64,000 nucleotides of DNA from contig QCWI01000004.1 of assembly GCA_003149635.1 (NCBI GenBank), positions 10,246-74,245 on the forward strand, in the 5' to 3' direction. The DNA comes from Fluviicola sp. XM-24bin1. Its GTDB lineage: Bacteria; Bacteroidota; Bacteroidia; Flavobacteriales_D; Crocinitomicaceae. The translations under genes and the position numbers were made by a program. Position 1 is the first letter of the stretch. Each line of letters opens with the position of its first letter. Below, one piece after another: positions 1-9,800 of this stretch. The notes beneath the pieces are model-generated. The model was not told the origin of the DNA. It made no database searches and saw only the letters and a program-made list of their open reading frames with translations.

Positions 1-2909
1 ACCGGATTCTGAGTGTCATGCACTGTGATTGTCTGAGTTACAAATATGAAGTTTCCACAATCATCTGTCACTCGGTATGTACGTGTAATTGTCTCTGGAC
101 ATGAAAGTCCGTCTGAAGCATCACTTTCGAAAGTCACAACTGGTGGTGCTCCGTTATCCGCTTCGTCTGTTACTACCAATGGATCTGGTGCTGGAACATC
201 GCCAATACATTGAACAACAATTGGTGCTGGGTTCGAAGCTGTTGGTAGAATTGCATCTCCTACAGAGATTAGTTGTGTTACTAATATTTGGTTTCCACAA
301 TCATCCGTTACACTATACGTACGTGTGATGATCTCAGGACAGTTTCCGTTATCACTTACATCACTTACCCAAGCAACAGTAGGGTTCGCAGTACAGTTAT
401 CTGCCTCATCATTTACCACTAACGGATCTGCCGGTGGAATCGGCGTTCCTCCTGCAACAGAAATCGGCGCCGGGTTTGAAGCCGTCGGCGGTGTTGTATC
501 GTCTACAATGATCGTTTGCGTCACCGTTGCGTTGTTTCCACATGCATCTGCGTACGTCCAAGTTCGTGTAATTGTCTCTGGACATGAAAGTCCGTCAGAA
601 GCATCCGTCCCAGTTACCGATCCCGCTCCATCGCAGTTATCCGTCCAACCGAGGTTGGTCATTGCTGGTACATCTCCGGCACATTCTACGGTTACGTTTG
701 CCGGTGGTGGCGCAAATACTGGAGCTTGCGTATCATGAACAGTGATTGTTTGCGTTTCTGTTGCCGTGTTACCACATGCATCAGTATATGTCCAAGTTCG
801 AGTAATCGTTTCTGGACATGACAATCCATCTGACACCTCAGTTCCTGTTACCGTTCCTGAACCATCACAGTTATCCGTCCAACCCAATCCGGCCATAGCG
901 GGAACATCTCCGATACATTGGTAAGATGCATTGGCCGGAGCTGCTGCAAATACAGGAGACTGAGTATCGTGCACCGTTATTGTTTGAGTTTCTGTTGCTA
1001 CGTTACCACAAGCGTCAGTGTACGTCCAAGTACGTGTGATTGTCTCTGGACATGTCAATCCGTCTGACACTTCTGTACCCATTACCGTTCCTGCTCCGTC
1101 ACAGTTATCTGTCCAACCGAGCCCTGCTATGGCTGGAACATCTGCCGGACATTGATAAGTCGCATTGGCCGGAGGAGCTGCCAGAACTGGCGATTGGGTA
1201 TCATGAATAGTTATCGTTTGGGTTACATCCACAAAGCTGCCACAACCGTCTGTTACTCGGTAAGTACGCGTAATTGTCTCAGGGCAAGAAAGTCCATCTG
1301 AAACATCGCTCAAGAAAGTTACGGTAGGTGGAATTGTAATATCATCGTTTTCGTCTGTTACTACCAATGGATCTGGTGCCGGAACATCAGCAGCACACTG
1401 AACCGTAATTGGTACCGGATTCGATGCTGTTGGTGGCAAGTCGATGAATACAGTTACTGTATCGTACGCAAAACATCCGTTGAGTTCTACTGTTAAGTAG
1501 TACTCAGTAGTAACGGAAGGCGAAACTGTAATTTGACCATTATCTCCAGTACCGATAGTACCGGTAGCACCTGTACTCCATGTGTACGTCGCACCATTAT
1601 CAGGAGTTGTTGGAGCACCTCCAATTGTTACTGAACCAGAAGCACAAATTGTTTGATCTGGCCCTGCATCAGCAGTAGTTCCCGGAGGAACAACAACCGT
1701 TGTCGATGCGTAACAAGAGTCGATACCGTTTGTGTACCAAACTCCGAATGTTGTTGTTGAAGTAACGTTTACCGTTTGCGTGTTTGGATCCGGGTAACCA
1801 GGAATGTTGTTGTAATCGTACCAGTAGGCGTTACAGTTCGTATTTGCCGTAATTAATACGTTATCAATCCCCCAGTTATCACAACAAGTTCCCGATGAGT
1901 TGTTCTGAATCCACTGGAATTGAGTTCCCGGTGTTTGTGCTCCCGGAGGAATTGGAATAGAGTAATTATTCCAAGAAGTCATTGTTGGGTCATATCCACC
2001 GTTTGGATCCCAGTATTGAATAACAGTCCAAGTTACACCTCCATCCGTTGAGTATTGTAAGGTGACCCCTTCGTTTGGCAAATCGGGCCCTTCACAAGGA
2101 GCTGCCCCCCCTTGAGTGGCGTAAGCCATATCGAATGTCAAAATACCTCCACAACTCACATCGTAAGCAACTGTCGTAAGGTTTGGTGTCCCTGTTGAAG
2201 TCGAAGCCCAGTAGTAATCGGTACCATCCAAACTTGGTCCACAAGGCGAACCTACGGCAGAACCTCCAGTAGCCACCCAACCTGATCCAAGTCCGGCGTT
2301 GAAGTTGTTACTCATTACTGTTGTTTGCTGTCCTTGACCTGTCGCTGTTAAAAGAACATCTCCCCCGTTACAATCAAAAGTGTTTGGAGCTGGGTTGGTA
2401 CATGAGATATCAGCCTGCCATCCTTGATAAGTAACCGATCCATCACTTGAGAAGGTAATAGTCAAACATCCAGTTGTTGAAGTGATAACTCCCGGGTTAG
2501 TAGATCCTCCTGAAGTCTGAGAATTCCACAACTGCGTTCCTCCAGTTCCTGTTCCATCATAGATGTTCAAGAAATCGTAGTTTGTTTCTACTTGGAATCC
2601 GTATGCAGAAAAGTCCAGAATGATTTGCTCACCTGGTTGATCCGAACAGAATGTCATCGTTATCAATGCAGTACTGTTCGAGTAATTCCCTGTTCCTCCT
2701 GGATCGTAGAATACACCTGAACAAGTGCTAATTGTACCATTGGACATGTTGTACGTTGGTGGAACAGGTGGCGCACCTCCGAGAGATTGCGTCAACGTAA
2801 CGTTACAAGGTACAACCTGTGATGATCCATAAAATGGAACCATCCAGGCCATCAATGCGACGAGAAATGTGATTATTGGTTTCATCGTTGGTAGTAATCG
2901 TAGTTTCAT
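1..2909 (-). CDS. Giant secreted adhesin with CUB-like domain and tandem HYR/Ig-like repeats (partial, C-terminus outside window)
   Basis: The minus frame is open from an ATG at 2909 to the window edge (969 codons). It starts with a signal peptide ending near SSQVV; an internal ATG at 2885 would give an even more typical one (MKPIITFLVALM). Residues about 35-170 resemble a CUB-like domain (Y-D-F-L-N-I-Y-D-G-T-G). Next come a region matching a MAM/jelly-roll-like fold, an Ig-like module (TICASGSVTIGG) and, from about residue 490, an array of six modules of about 78 residues with the pattern GWTDNCDG...CPETITRTWTY.DACGN. This is HYR-like architecture typical of T9SS-exported adhesins. The sorting domain is expected outside the window. 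The gene lies 30 bp behind a small secreted protein gene, so the two are probably co-transcribed. Binding target is unknown. Confidence 0.85.
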   Translation of the reverse strand, partial: MKLRLLPTMKPIITFLVALMAWMVPFYGSSQVVPCNVTLTQSLGGAPPVPPTYNMSNGTISTCSGVFYDPGGTGNYSNSTALITMTFCSDQPGEQIILDFSAYGFQVETNYDFLNIYDGTGTGGTQLWNSQTSGGSTNPGVITSTTGCLTITFSSDGSVTYQGWQADISCTNPAPNTFDCNGGDVLLTATGQGQQTTVMSNNFNAGLGSGWVATGGSAVGSPCGPSLDGTDYYWASTSTGTPNLTTVAYDVSCGGILTFDMAYATQGGAAPCEGPDLPNEGVTLQYSTDGGVTWTVIQYWDPNGGYDPTMTSWNNYSIPIPPGAQTPGTQFQWIQNNSSGTCCDNWGIDNVLITANTNCNAYWYDYNNIPGYPDPNTQTVNVTSTTTFGVWYTNGIDSCYASTTVVVPPGTTADAGPDQTICASGSVTIGGAPTTPDNGATYTWSTGATGTIGTGDNGQITVSPSVTTEYYLTVELNGCFAYDTVTVFIDLPPTASNPVPITVQCAADVPAPDPLVVTDENDDITIPPTVTFLSDVSDGLSCPETITRTYRVTDGCGSFVDVTQTITIHDTQSPVLAAPPANATYQCPADVPAIAGLGWTDNCDGAGTVMGTEVSDGLTCPETITRTWTYTDACGNVATETQTITVHDTQSPVFAAAPANASYQCIGDVPAMAGLGWTDNCDGSGTVTGTEVSDGLSCPETITRTWTYTDACGNTATETQTITVHDTQAPVFAPPPANVTVECAGDVPAMTNLGWTDNCDGAGSVTGTDASDGLSCPETITRTWTYADACGNNATVTQTIIVDDTTPPTASNPAPISVAGGTPIPPADPLVVNDEADNCTANPTVAWVSDVSDNGNCPEIITRTYSVTDDCGNQILVTQLISVGDAILPTASNPAPIVVQCIGDVPAPDPLVVTDEADNGAPPVVTFESDASDGLSCPETITRTYRVTDDCGNFIFVTQTITVHDTQNP
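12..1440 (-). repeat. Tandem array of about 234-bp adhesin modules
   Basis: Six in-frame copies occur inside the edge adhesin, starting near 12, 258, 497, 730, 963 and 1197. The boundary word (HDTQ or DDTT on the protein) recurs every 233-240 bp. The three central copies are strikingly similar at DNA level, sharing the segments coding GWTDNCDG and CPETITRTWTY, which suggests recent amplification or gene conversion. The outer copies are more diverged. Confidence 0.8.
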
Positions 2910-2939
2910 TGTAAATATTGGTAGTCGGTAGTCGTAGTG

Positions 2940-3404
2940 TTATTGACTGATGGTTAGATCCGTCATTGTGAAGGAGTTTAATTCCTCTCCTTTCGAATAG
3001 GCTGCGTCGATGAATCGAACAAATAAGTCCAGTGTGATGTTGGTTTTGACATTACAATCACCTTCTTTCACTTCATTGGGTGCTAGAGTCAACGTACGAT
3101 CATACTCATCATACCCACAAGTTCTGCAAGTAACATCGTAGACCAAATCCCAATGCCAATCCAATGTAATTTCGTTTGAAGTCAAATTTGTAAAGCGTAA
3201 CATGATCCCTTCGAAATCCATTCCTGAATTCGGATCACAATCCACTTTGATGTATTCGATTTTGAAGTCGTCCGTTTCCACATACGTCGCCAAACTCGTA
3301 GCATCGATGTTTTTAGAAACCGGAATGGTTGTTGTTATGATTGATTCCTGAGCGTAAGAAATGCCACAAAGCATCAGTGCACAGATAGCTAGAAGCGCTT
3401 TCAT
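2940..3404 (-). CDS. Small exported protein of unknown function
   Basis: 154 residues from the ATG at 3404. This start is preferred over an upstream in-frame ATG at 3476 because MKALLAICALMLCGISYAQ is a clean signal peptide, whereas the extension is basic and unlike one. The mature part is beta-rich and acidic, with three cysteines including a C-R-T-C pair near the middle, and has no lipobox. No family was recognised. It is the first gene of a probable two-gene unit with the giant adhesin 30 bp downstream, so a role as an accessory to that adhesin is possible but is inference only. Confidence 0.7.
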   Translation of the reverse strand: MKALLAICALMLCGISYAQESIITTTIPVSKNIDATSLATYVETDDFKIEYIKVDCDPNSGMDFEGIMLRFTNLTSNEITLDWHWDLVYDVTCRTCGYDEYDRTLTLAPNEVKEGDCNVKTNITLDLFVRFIDAAYSKGEELNSFTMTDLTISQ

Positions 3405-3473
3405 AGTTAGTCGTTTTTTTTGGTTTTGAGTTGTAAAATCTCGTAAGGCGCTCACGCGCGTACGATTAAGACC

Positions 3474-3481
3474 CAAAGCTA
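3474..3481 (-). promoter_or_regulatory. Candidate -7 box TAGCTTTG
   Basis: Read on the minus strand this matches the Bacteroidota TAnnTTTG -7 consensus. It lies about 70 bases upstream of the small exported protein at 3404. I did not find a convincing -33 element. Confidence 0.45.
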
Positions 3482-3749
3482 ACCATTGAATTGCAGCTAA
3501 TTATGCGATTTCACGACGGATAAACATATCCAACTTTCTATTGATTATTCCACCAATTTCATTGAATATTTAGGAACTCAAGAATTCACTGTTTTTCAAC
3601 CAATCTATCTAACCACTCTGTAAACGTGAATGTTTTGACAATAAACCGCGATTTAACGCAACTTTTTAACATCTCAATGTAAAGATTCTTAATTGTCATC
3701 GAACGTGACACAAACTGCTGCATAGCGAACAATGCATATGGTTGTAAAC

Positions 3750-3780
3750 AAAAAATGCCCCGATTCAAAATCGAGGCATT
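3750..3780 (-). terminator. Rho-independent terminator of the 2259-residue adhesin gene
   Basis: On the minus strand a stem of 11 pairs (AATGCCTCGAT against ATCGGGGCATT, one G-U) with a 4-5 base loop is followed by six T. It lies about 20-50 bases past the stop codon at 3803. Confidence 0.85.
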
Positions 3781-3802
3781 CAATACTACTAAACAGTTTT
3801 TG

Positions 3803-6800
3803 CTAACGAAGCACATTGACGTGTCCTACCACTTCAATTCGTTCGTCATTTATCGTTGTTTTAAAATCAATTTTCCATGTATAAGTTCCGTCTTGAACTG
3901 GACGCCCATCCAAACCGTAGGTAGCATCCCAACCTATAGAGGCATCGTGAGACTCCCATACAACTTCTCCCCAACGGTTGAATACATACAAGTTAAAGTC
4001 GAATGGATCGTAACCTGAACTAAACACTACGTGCCAGTTCTGATTGTAATCATCGTTATCCGGAGTGAACGTATTTGGAACGTAGAAGATCAATTCTTCA
4101 TTGATTGTAATCGCTCTGTACGTACTATCTGGACACCCTAATGGCGAGTACGCTGTCAACCAAACAACATAACCTCCAGCCTCTTCTGATGGGAAGGTAT
4201 GGATTGGATTCTCTTGTGTTGAGTTCGGACTACCGTCTCCAAAGTCCCATGAGTAACTCACAGCACCAGTTGACTGGTTGTTAAACTGAATCTGACTATC
4301 GAATACAGATACTACCGATGACGATGGCGTAAAGGCAGCATTCGGATTGTCTTCGATGTAAATGTAATCCGTGTACGTTACGCTGTTCGAACATCCTGCT
4401 GCCGATACGGTAGTCAATGTCGCGTCGTACAATCCAGCGTTATCGAATGTCACCGTTACTGATCCACATCCATTAGCCGTTTGACCATTACTGAACGTCC
4501 AGAAACAATCAACGAATGTTCCAGGCGTCGTATTTGTGAACGTTACTGACAAGCCTTCACATCCTTGCGTTGTATCTGCAGTGAATGATACAGCCGGTAG
4601 CGGCTCTACCGTCACATCAACACTATCAACATTCATACATCCATTCACATCCGTACCCATTACATAGTAAGTACCTGATGTAGCTGGAATAAATGGCTGT
4701 CCATTTGTAATTGCCGGAGCCCACTGATATGTATTCGCTCCAGTCGCTGTTAAGGTAACTGCATCACCATCACATACCGTAACGTTCTGACCAGAATCTA
4801 CAGTCGGCAATGGATTCACCGTAATAGTGAATTGCTGAGGTGTTCCAATACATCCATTCAATGTCGGTACCACAGAAATAGTTCCTGTGATCGGCGCACC
4901 ACCTCCATTCGTTCCAACGAAGGAAGCAATGTTACCAGTTCCGTTGGCTGCCAATCCAATTCCTGTATTGTCATTCAACCATCCGAAGGTTGCCCCAGCT
5001 AATGAACTATTAAAGTTGATCGCTGCGGTATTCTCTCCTTCACACAATTCCTGATCTGCAACAGGATTCATCGTTGGTGCCGGGTCAATAGTAATTGTAA
5101 ACGTTGTCGGAGTTCCCGTACATCCGTTCAATGAAGGTGTCACGGTAATCGTACCTGAAATCGGTGCACCCGTTGCATTCGTACCTGTGAAGGCAGGAAT
5201 GTTTCCTGATCCGTTCGCACCCAATCCAATTGCTGGGTTGTTGTTTGTCCAATCGAATGTCGTACCCGGCGAAGCTCCTGTGAAGTTCACCGCTGTTGTA
5301 TTCAGTCCGTTACAGATTGTCTGATCTACAACTGGATCCACATTCGGAGAAGGATTCACCGTAATCGTAAAGTTGATTGGCGCTCCCGGACATCCGTTTG
5401 CGGTTGGCGTTACTGTAATTGTTGCAACCACCGGAGTTGTTCCGTTATTCACAGCGTTGAAAGCTGGAATATTACCAGTTCCCGCTGCTACAAGTCCAAT
5501 AGAAGGGTCGTTGTTAATCCAATCGAATGTTGTTCCTGGAGTTGTACTTGTAAATGCAATCAATGAAGTAAGATCACCGTTACATACAGTCTGGTTCGCA
5601 ACCGGATCAACAACTGGTGTCGCATTCACCGTCACCGTTACCATACTAACGATATTCTGAAGACATGCCGAAGCACTTGCATCCTGCACACTTACTAATG
5701 TGTAATCGAAAGTACCTGCTGTTGTAGTCGGAACCGATACCGTGGCTGTAGCCCCAATCGAAGTAACCGTCTGGTTGGCACCACCATTAATCGTATACGC
5801 AAATGTGTACGGCTCTACCCCTTCCGAACCTGTAAAGGTAATTGTCGGTTGAGGATCGTTTTCACAAACTGTTGCCGTTCCTGAGATCGTTGCATTTGGT
5901 AGAGGATCTACGGTAATCGTAAATGTTTCTGCAGTTCCCGTACAACCTGCCGCAGTAGGGACAACGTTGAAGTTTCCTACAATTGGTGCATTTGTTGCGT
6001 TCGTTCCTGTGAAGGCAGCGATGTTACCCGTTCCATTTGCTCCTAATCCAATACCTGTATTAGAGTTCGTCCAATCGAAGGTGGTACCTGCAACCGCTCC
6101 TGTAAAGTTGATTGCTGCTGTATTACTTCCTTCACAGATTACTTGATCTGCAATTGGATCAACCACTGGTGTTGGGTTCACAGTAATCGTAAATATTGTT
6201 GGTGTACCCGGACAACCATTGGCCGTCGGTGTTACCGTGATTGTAGCTGTAACTGCTGCACTACCGTTATTTACCACGTTGAATGCTGCAATGTCTCCAG
6301 ATCCTGCCGCTGCCAATCCGATTCCTGGAGTATCATTTACCCAATCGAATGTTGTACCTGCAACAGCACCTGTGAAGTTTGCGGCATTCGTAAGATCACC
6401 GGCACACAAGGTTTGATCTGCCACTGGATTCACATCTGGAATTGGATGGATAGTTACGTCAACCACATCTGTATTCACACATCCGTTTGCATCTGTTCCT
6501 GTCGCTGTGTAAGTAATCGTTCCAACTCCTGGGAAGAATTGCTGGTTGTTCACCACTCCATTATCCCAAACGATTGTTGATGCTCCTGTTGCATTCAAAG
6601 TAATCCCTGCACCTGCACACTCTATTTGATCCAACCCAGCATCGATCACTGGTAATGGGTTCACAATTAGAGTTACACTTGATGTACTATCACATCCCGT
6701 AGGTAATACGAACGTTTGATCGTAAACTCCTGCCACCGTTTGTGGATTACCATGAATTGTTGCCACATCTCCCTGACAAATTTCTATTGTGGTTGGGAAG

Positions 6801-9800
6801 ACAATTGTTGTGTTTTCGATTACATTCACCGCTGCCGACGTCCCTGAACATCCATTGGCATCTGTAACTGTAACTGTGATTGGGTTATCAGCAATTGTAA
6901 AGTCAGCTGTAGGAGTCGTTGCTCCGTTTGACCATAAGTAACCGTTGTATGCATTCGCAGTACCTAATGTCGCACTGAATCCAGCACAATATTCTAATAC
7001 TCCAGTAATTGTTGGAGTTGGATTTGGGTTCACAGTTACAGTTGCTGTACTCGTCACGTTTTGCAAACAAGTCGAAGCACTTGCATCCTGAACACTTACA
7101 AGGTTGTAGTTAAATGTTCCAGCAGTGGTTGTCGGAACAGAAACAGTTGCCGTGTTACCTACGGAAGTTACTGTTTGGTTAGCACCACCGTTAATATTGT
7201 ATGTAAATGTGTATGGCGCAACTCCATCTGAACCAGTAAATGTAATCGTCGGCTGTGGATCGTTCGCACAAACCGCAGTTGTTCCAGTGATTGTTGCATT
7301 CGGAAGTGGATTTACCGTAATTGCGAATGTTTCAGCTGTACCCGCACATCCCGCAGCAGTTGGAACTACGTTGAAGTTTCCAATGATTGGTGCGTTGGTT
7401 GCGTTTGTTCCGGCAAATGCTGCGATATTTCCAGTTCCATTGGCCCCAATACCAATCCCTGTATTTGAGTTCGTCCAATCGTAGGTTGTTCCAGCTACGG
7501 CACCCGTAAAGTTGATGGCTGCTGTGTTGTCGCCCTCACAGATTTCTTGATCTGCAATAGGATCAACCGTCGGAATTGGATTTACAATGATATCAAATGT
7601 GATTGCTGGCCCCGGACATCCATTAGCCGTCGCGCTTACCGTAATAGTGGCTGTTTGTTGCGTTGTACCTGCATTCATAGTATTGAACGAAGCAATGTTT
7701 CCTGTCCCGTTCGCCGCAAGTCCGATAGATGTATTGTTATTAGCCCAGTCAAATGTTGATCCAGCCGTTGCACTTGTAAAGTTCACAGCAGTTGTTGCAT
7801 CACCCGCACACAAGGTTTGATCTGCAACCGGATCTACCACTGGTAGTGGATTCACCGTTACTGTCACTTGATCATCTGAGATACAACCGTTGGCATCAGT
7901 TCCCGTTACAGTGTAAATAGTCGTCGCAGCTGGCGAAGCATTCACCGTAGCACCAACAGTTGTATTCAATCCTGTTCCCGGTGACCAAGTATAAGTATTT
8001 GCTCCAGTCGCTGTAATGTTTATGTTGTCACCCGCACAAATAGTTTCATCAGGTGCACTTACCACTGGTAACGGGTTCACCGTAACCGGCAGTGTTAAAC
8101 TATCCGGACATGCTCCAGGAGTCAAGTACTGAATGTTATATGTAGTGCCAGCTACCTCGTTGGTGATTTCTCCTGTTGTTGGGTTTACTGATGAACCATC
8201 CGCTGGGTCTGGATTGTAAGAGAATGTACCTCCCGCTGTTCCAGTTACCGTTGCACTGTTCGCATCTCCAAAACAGAAATCTGCCAAAGTAAACGTTGGA
8301 TCATCCAATGGGTTCACAGTCACAGTCACTGTTGCTGTATTCGTACAACCTGTATTGATATCTGTACCAGAAACTGTAAATGTTTCACCGTTCACAGCAC
8401 CATAGACTACAGGGGACTGTAAGCTGTCGTCACTGAAAGTTGCACCTCCAGAGGTAGTCCACAACCACTCTGTTGCTTCTCCTCCAGTTTCGTTCAATGT
8501 GATGCTATCTCCCAAACATACAGGACTATTATCAATGGCTACCACGTTTGGCAACGCGTTGATCTCAACAATGTACGTCTCCGTTCCCCAACAGTTTGCC
8601 GCAGGACTTTGATATGTAATTGTGTATAAACCTGGAGTTGATGCTGACACATCGATCAATCCTGTAACCGGGTTGATCACCATTCCAGCAGGTGCTACTG
8701 AGAACGTACCTCCCGGCACCCCTGTAATTGTTGGAAGTGGATCGGCTGCATCTTGACAGTATTTAGGATCGTAGTTGAAAGTCGCATCTTCCAAACCAAC
8801 GAAAGTTCCAGTTACTGTCACAGGACAACCGTTATCATCAATAATATCAAATGAATAGTTATCTCCATCTACCAATCCATCAATTGTGATTGTACCACCA
8901 TTGGCAGCAGATGTATTCACGAGAGAAGCGGTAGAAGGAACCAATGATCCAGGCACTATGTTAAAGAGTGAACCATCATTTGCTGGAGTACCACCACTTA
9001 CTGTAACGGTAGCCGTTCCTGCAAAACAATCCTCAACTACGTTCGTAACGATCGGTTCAAGGAATGTCACCGGGTATGCCGGCCCGAGGTCATAACACAA
9101 CGTTCCAGTAAAGAAGTACGAGTAAATGTAGTTCACGTAATCGTACAAGGTCAATGGCATGAAGTAATACGTTAGGTTGTTACCATAAATATTACTTACT
9201 CCCCAAGGCCCTGCCGGGTTGTTTGGATCCCAAATCCCTAAGAAACATGGGTCTGTTGTAAAGTCTTGTGGTGAGAATACCGTTGGCGCACAATCGTAAA
9301 TTAACAAGTGCATTCCTGGATTGTAAGTACCTCCAGTTGGGTTACCGATATCCGCTGGTGGAATGAAATCACCGTTTGGTGTAATCGTCAAGGAATCACC
9401 AAAACATAGGTCGAATGGCCCTGTTGAAGTTGTGTTACCAGTAACACTCGTCGTGAATGTACCTGCGTCCACTGGACAGTTACAATCCGCTGGGTGGTTA
9501 AATGGAAGTGATGTAATTGTACACGCTGGATCTGCAGAGAATGTTGCAGTCACTGTACAGTTCGTTGTTCCGTTTGGAGTGATTCCAGTAATTGCCCAGT
9601 TCAATGGACTTGTAAATGGTGCGTTGTACGTTACACTGTTTCCGTTACAGTCTGTAAGTGTAAGTGTTCCCGTAGAAGGCGGGCTCGTAAATTCAAGCGT
9701 ACCTGTAATGTCAAATGTATTGGTAACTGTGTTACATGGTTCTTGGTTCAATGACATGAACGTAAAGAAACAGTTACAAATTGGTGCTGTATAAGTCAAG

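Larger units (their letters stand above)
3405..3802. other. Intergenic region between the two adhesin units
   Basis: About 400 bp without a credible gene. It holds the minus-strand promoter candidate at 3474-3481 and the terminator of the 2259-residue adhesin at 3750-3780. The middle part is AT-rich. The short frame 3586-3816 on the minus strand crosses the terminator and looks like chance. Confidence 0.6.

Noticed and set aside
89-924. Plus-strand frames of 60-137 codons in the first kilobase
   Set aside because: They are antisense to the edge adhesin, follow its repeat period, and have no signal peptide or family match. The minus frame is open throughout.
12-1440. Regular spacing of similar words suggesting a CRISPR array
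   Set aside because: The period is about 234 bp and the whole stretch is one open coding frame of Ig-like modules.
3586-3816. Minus-strand frame of 76 codons
   Set aside because: It runs across the terminator hairpin at 3750-3780 and into the adhesin end; composition looks random.
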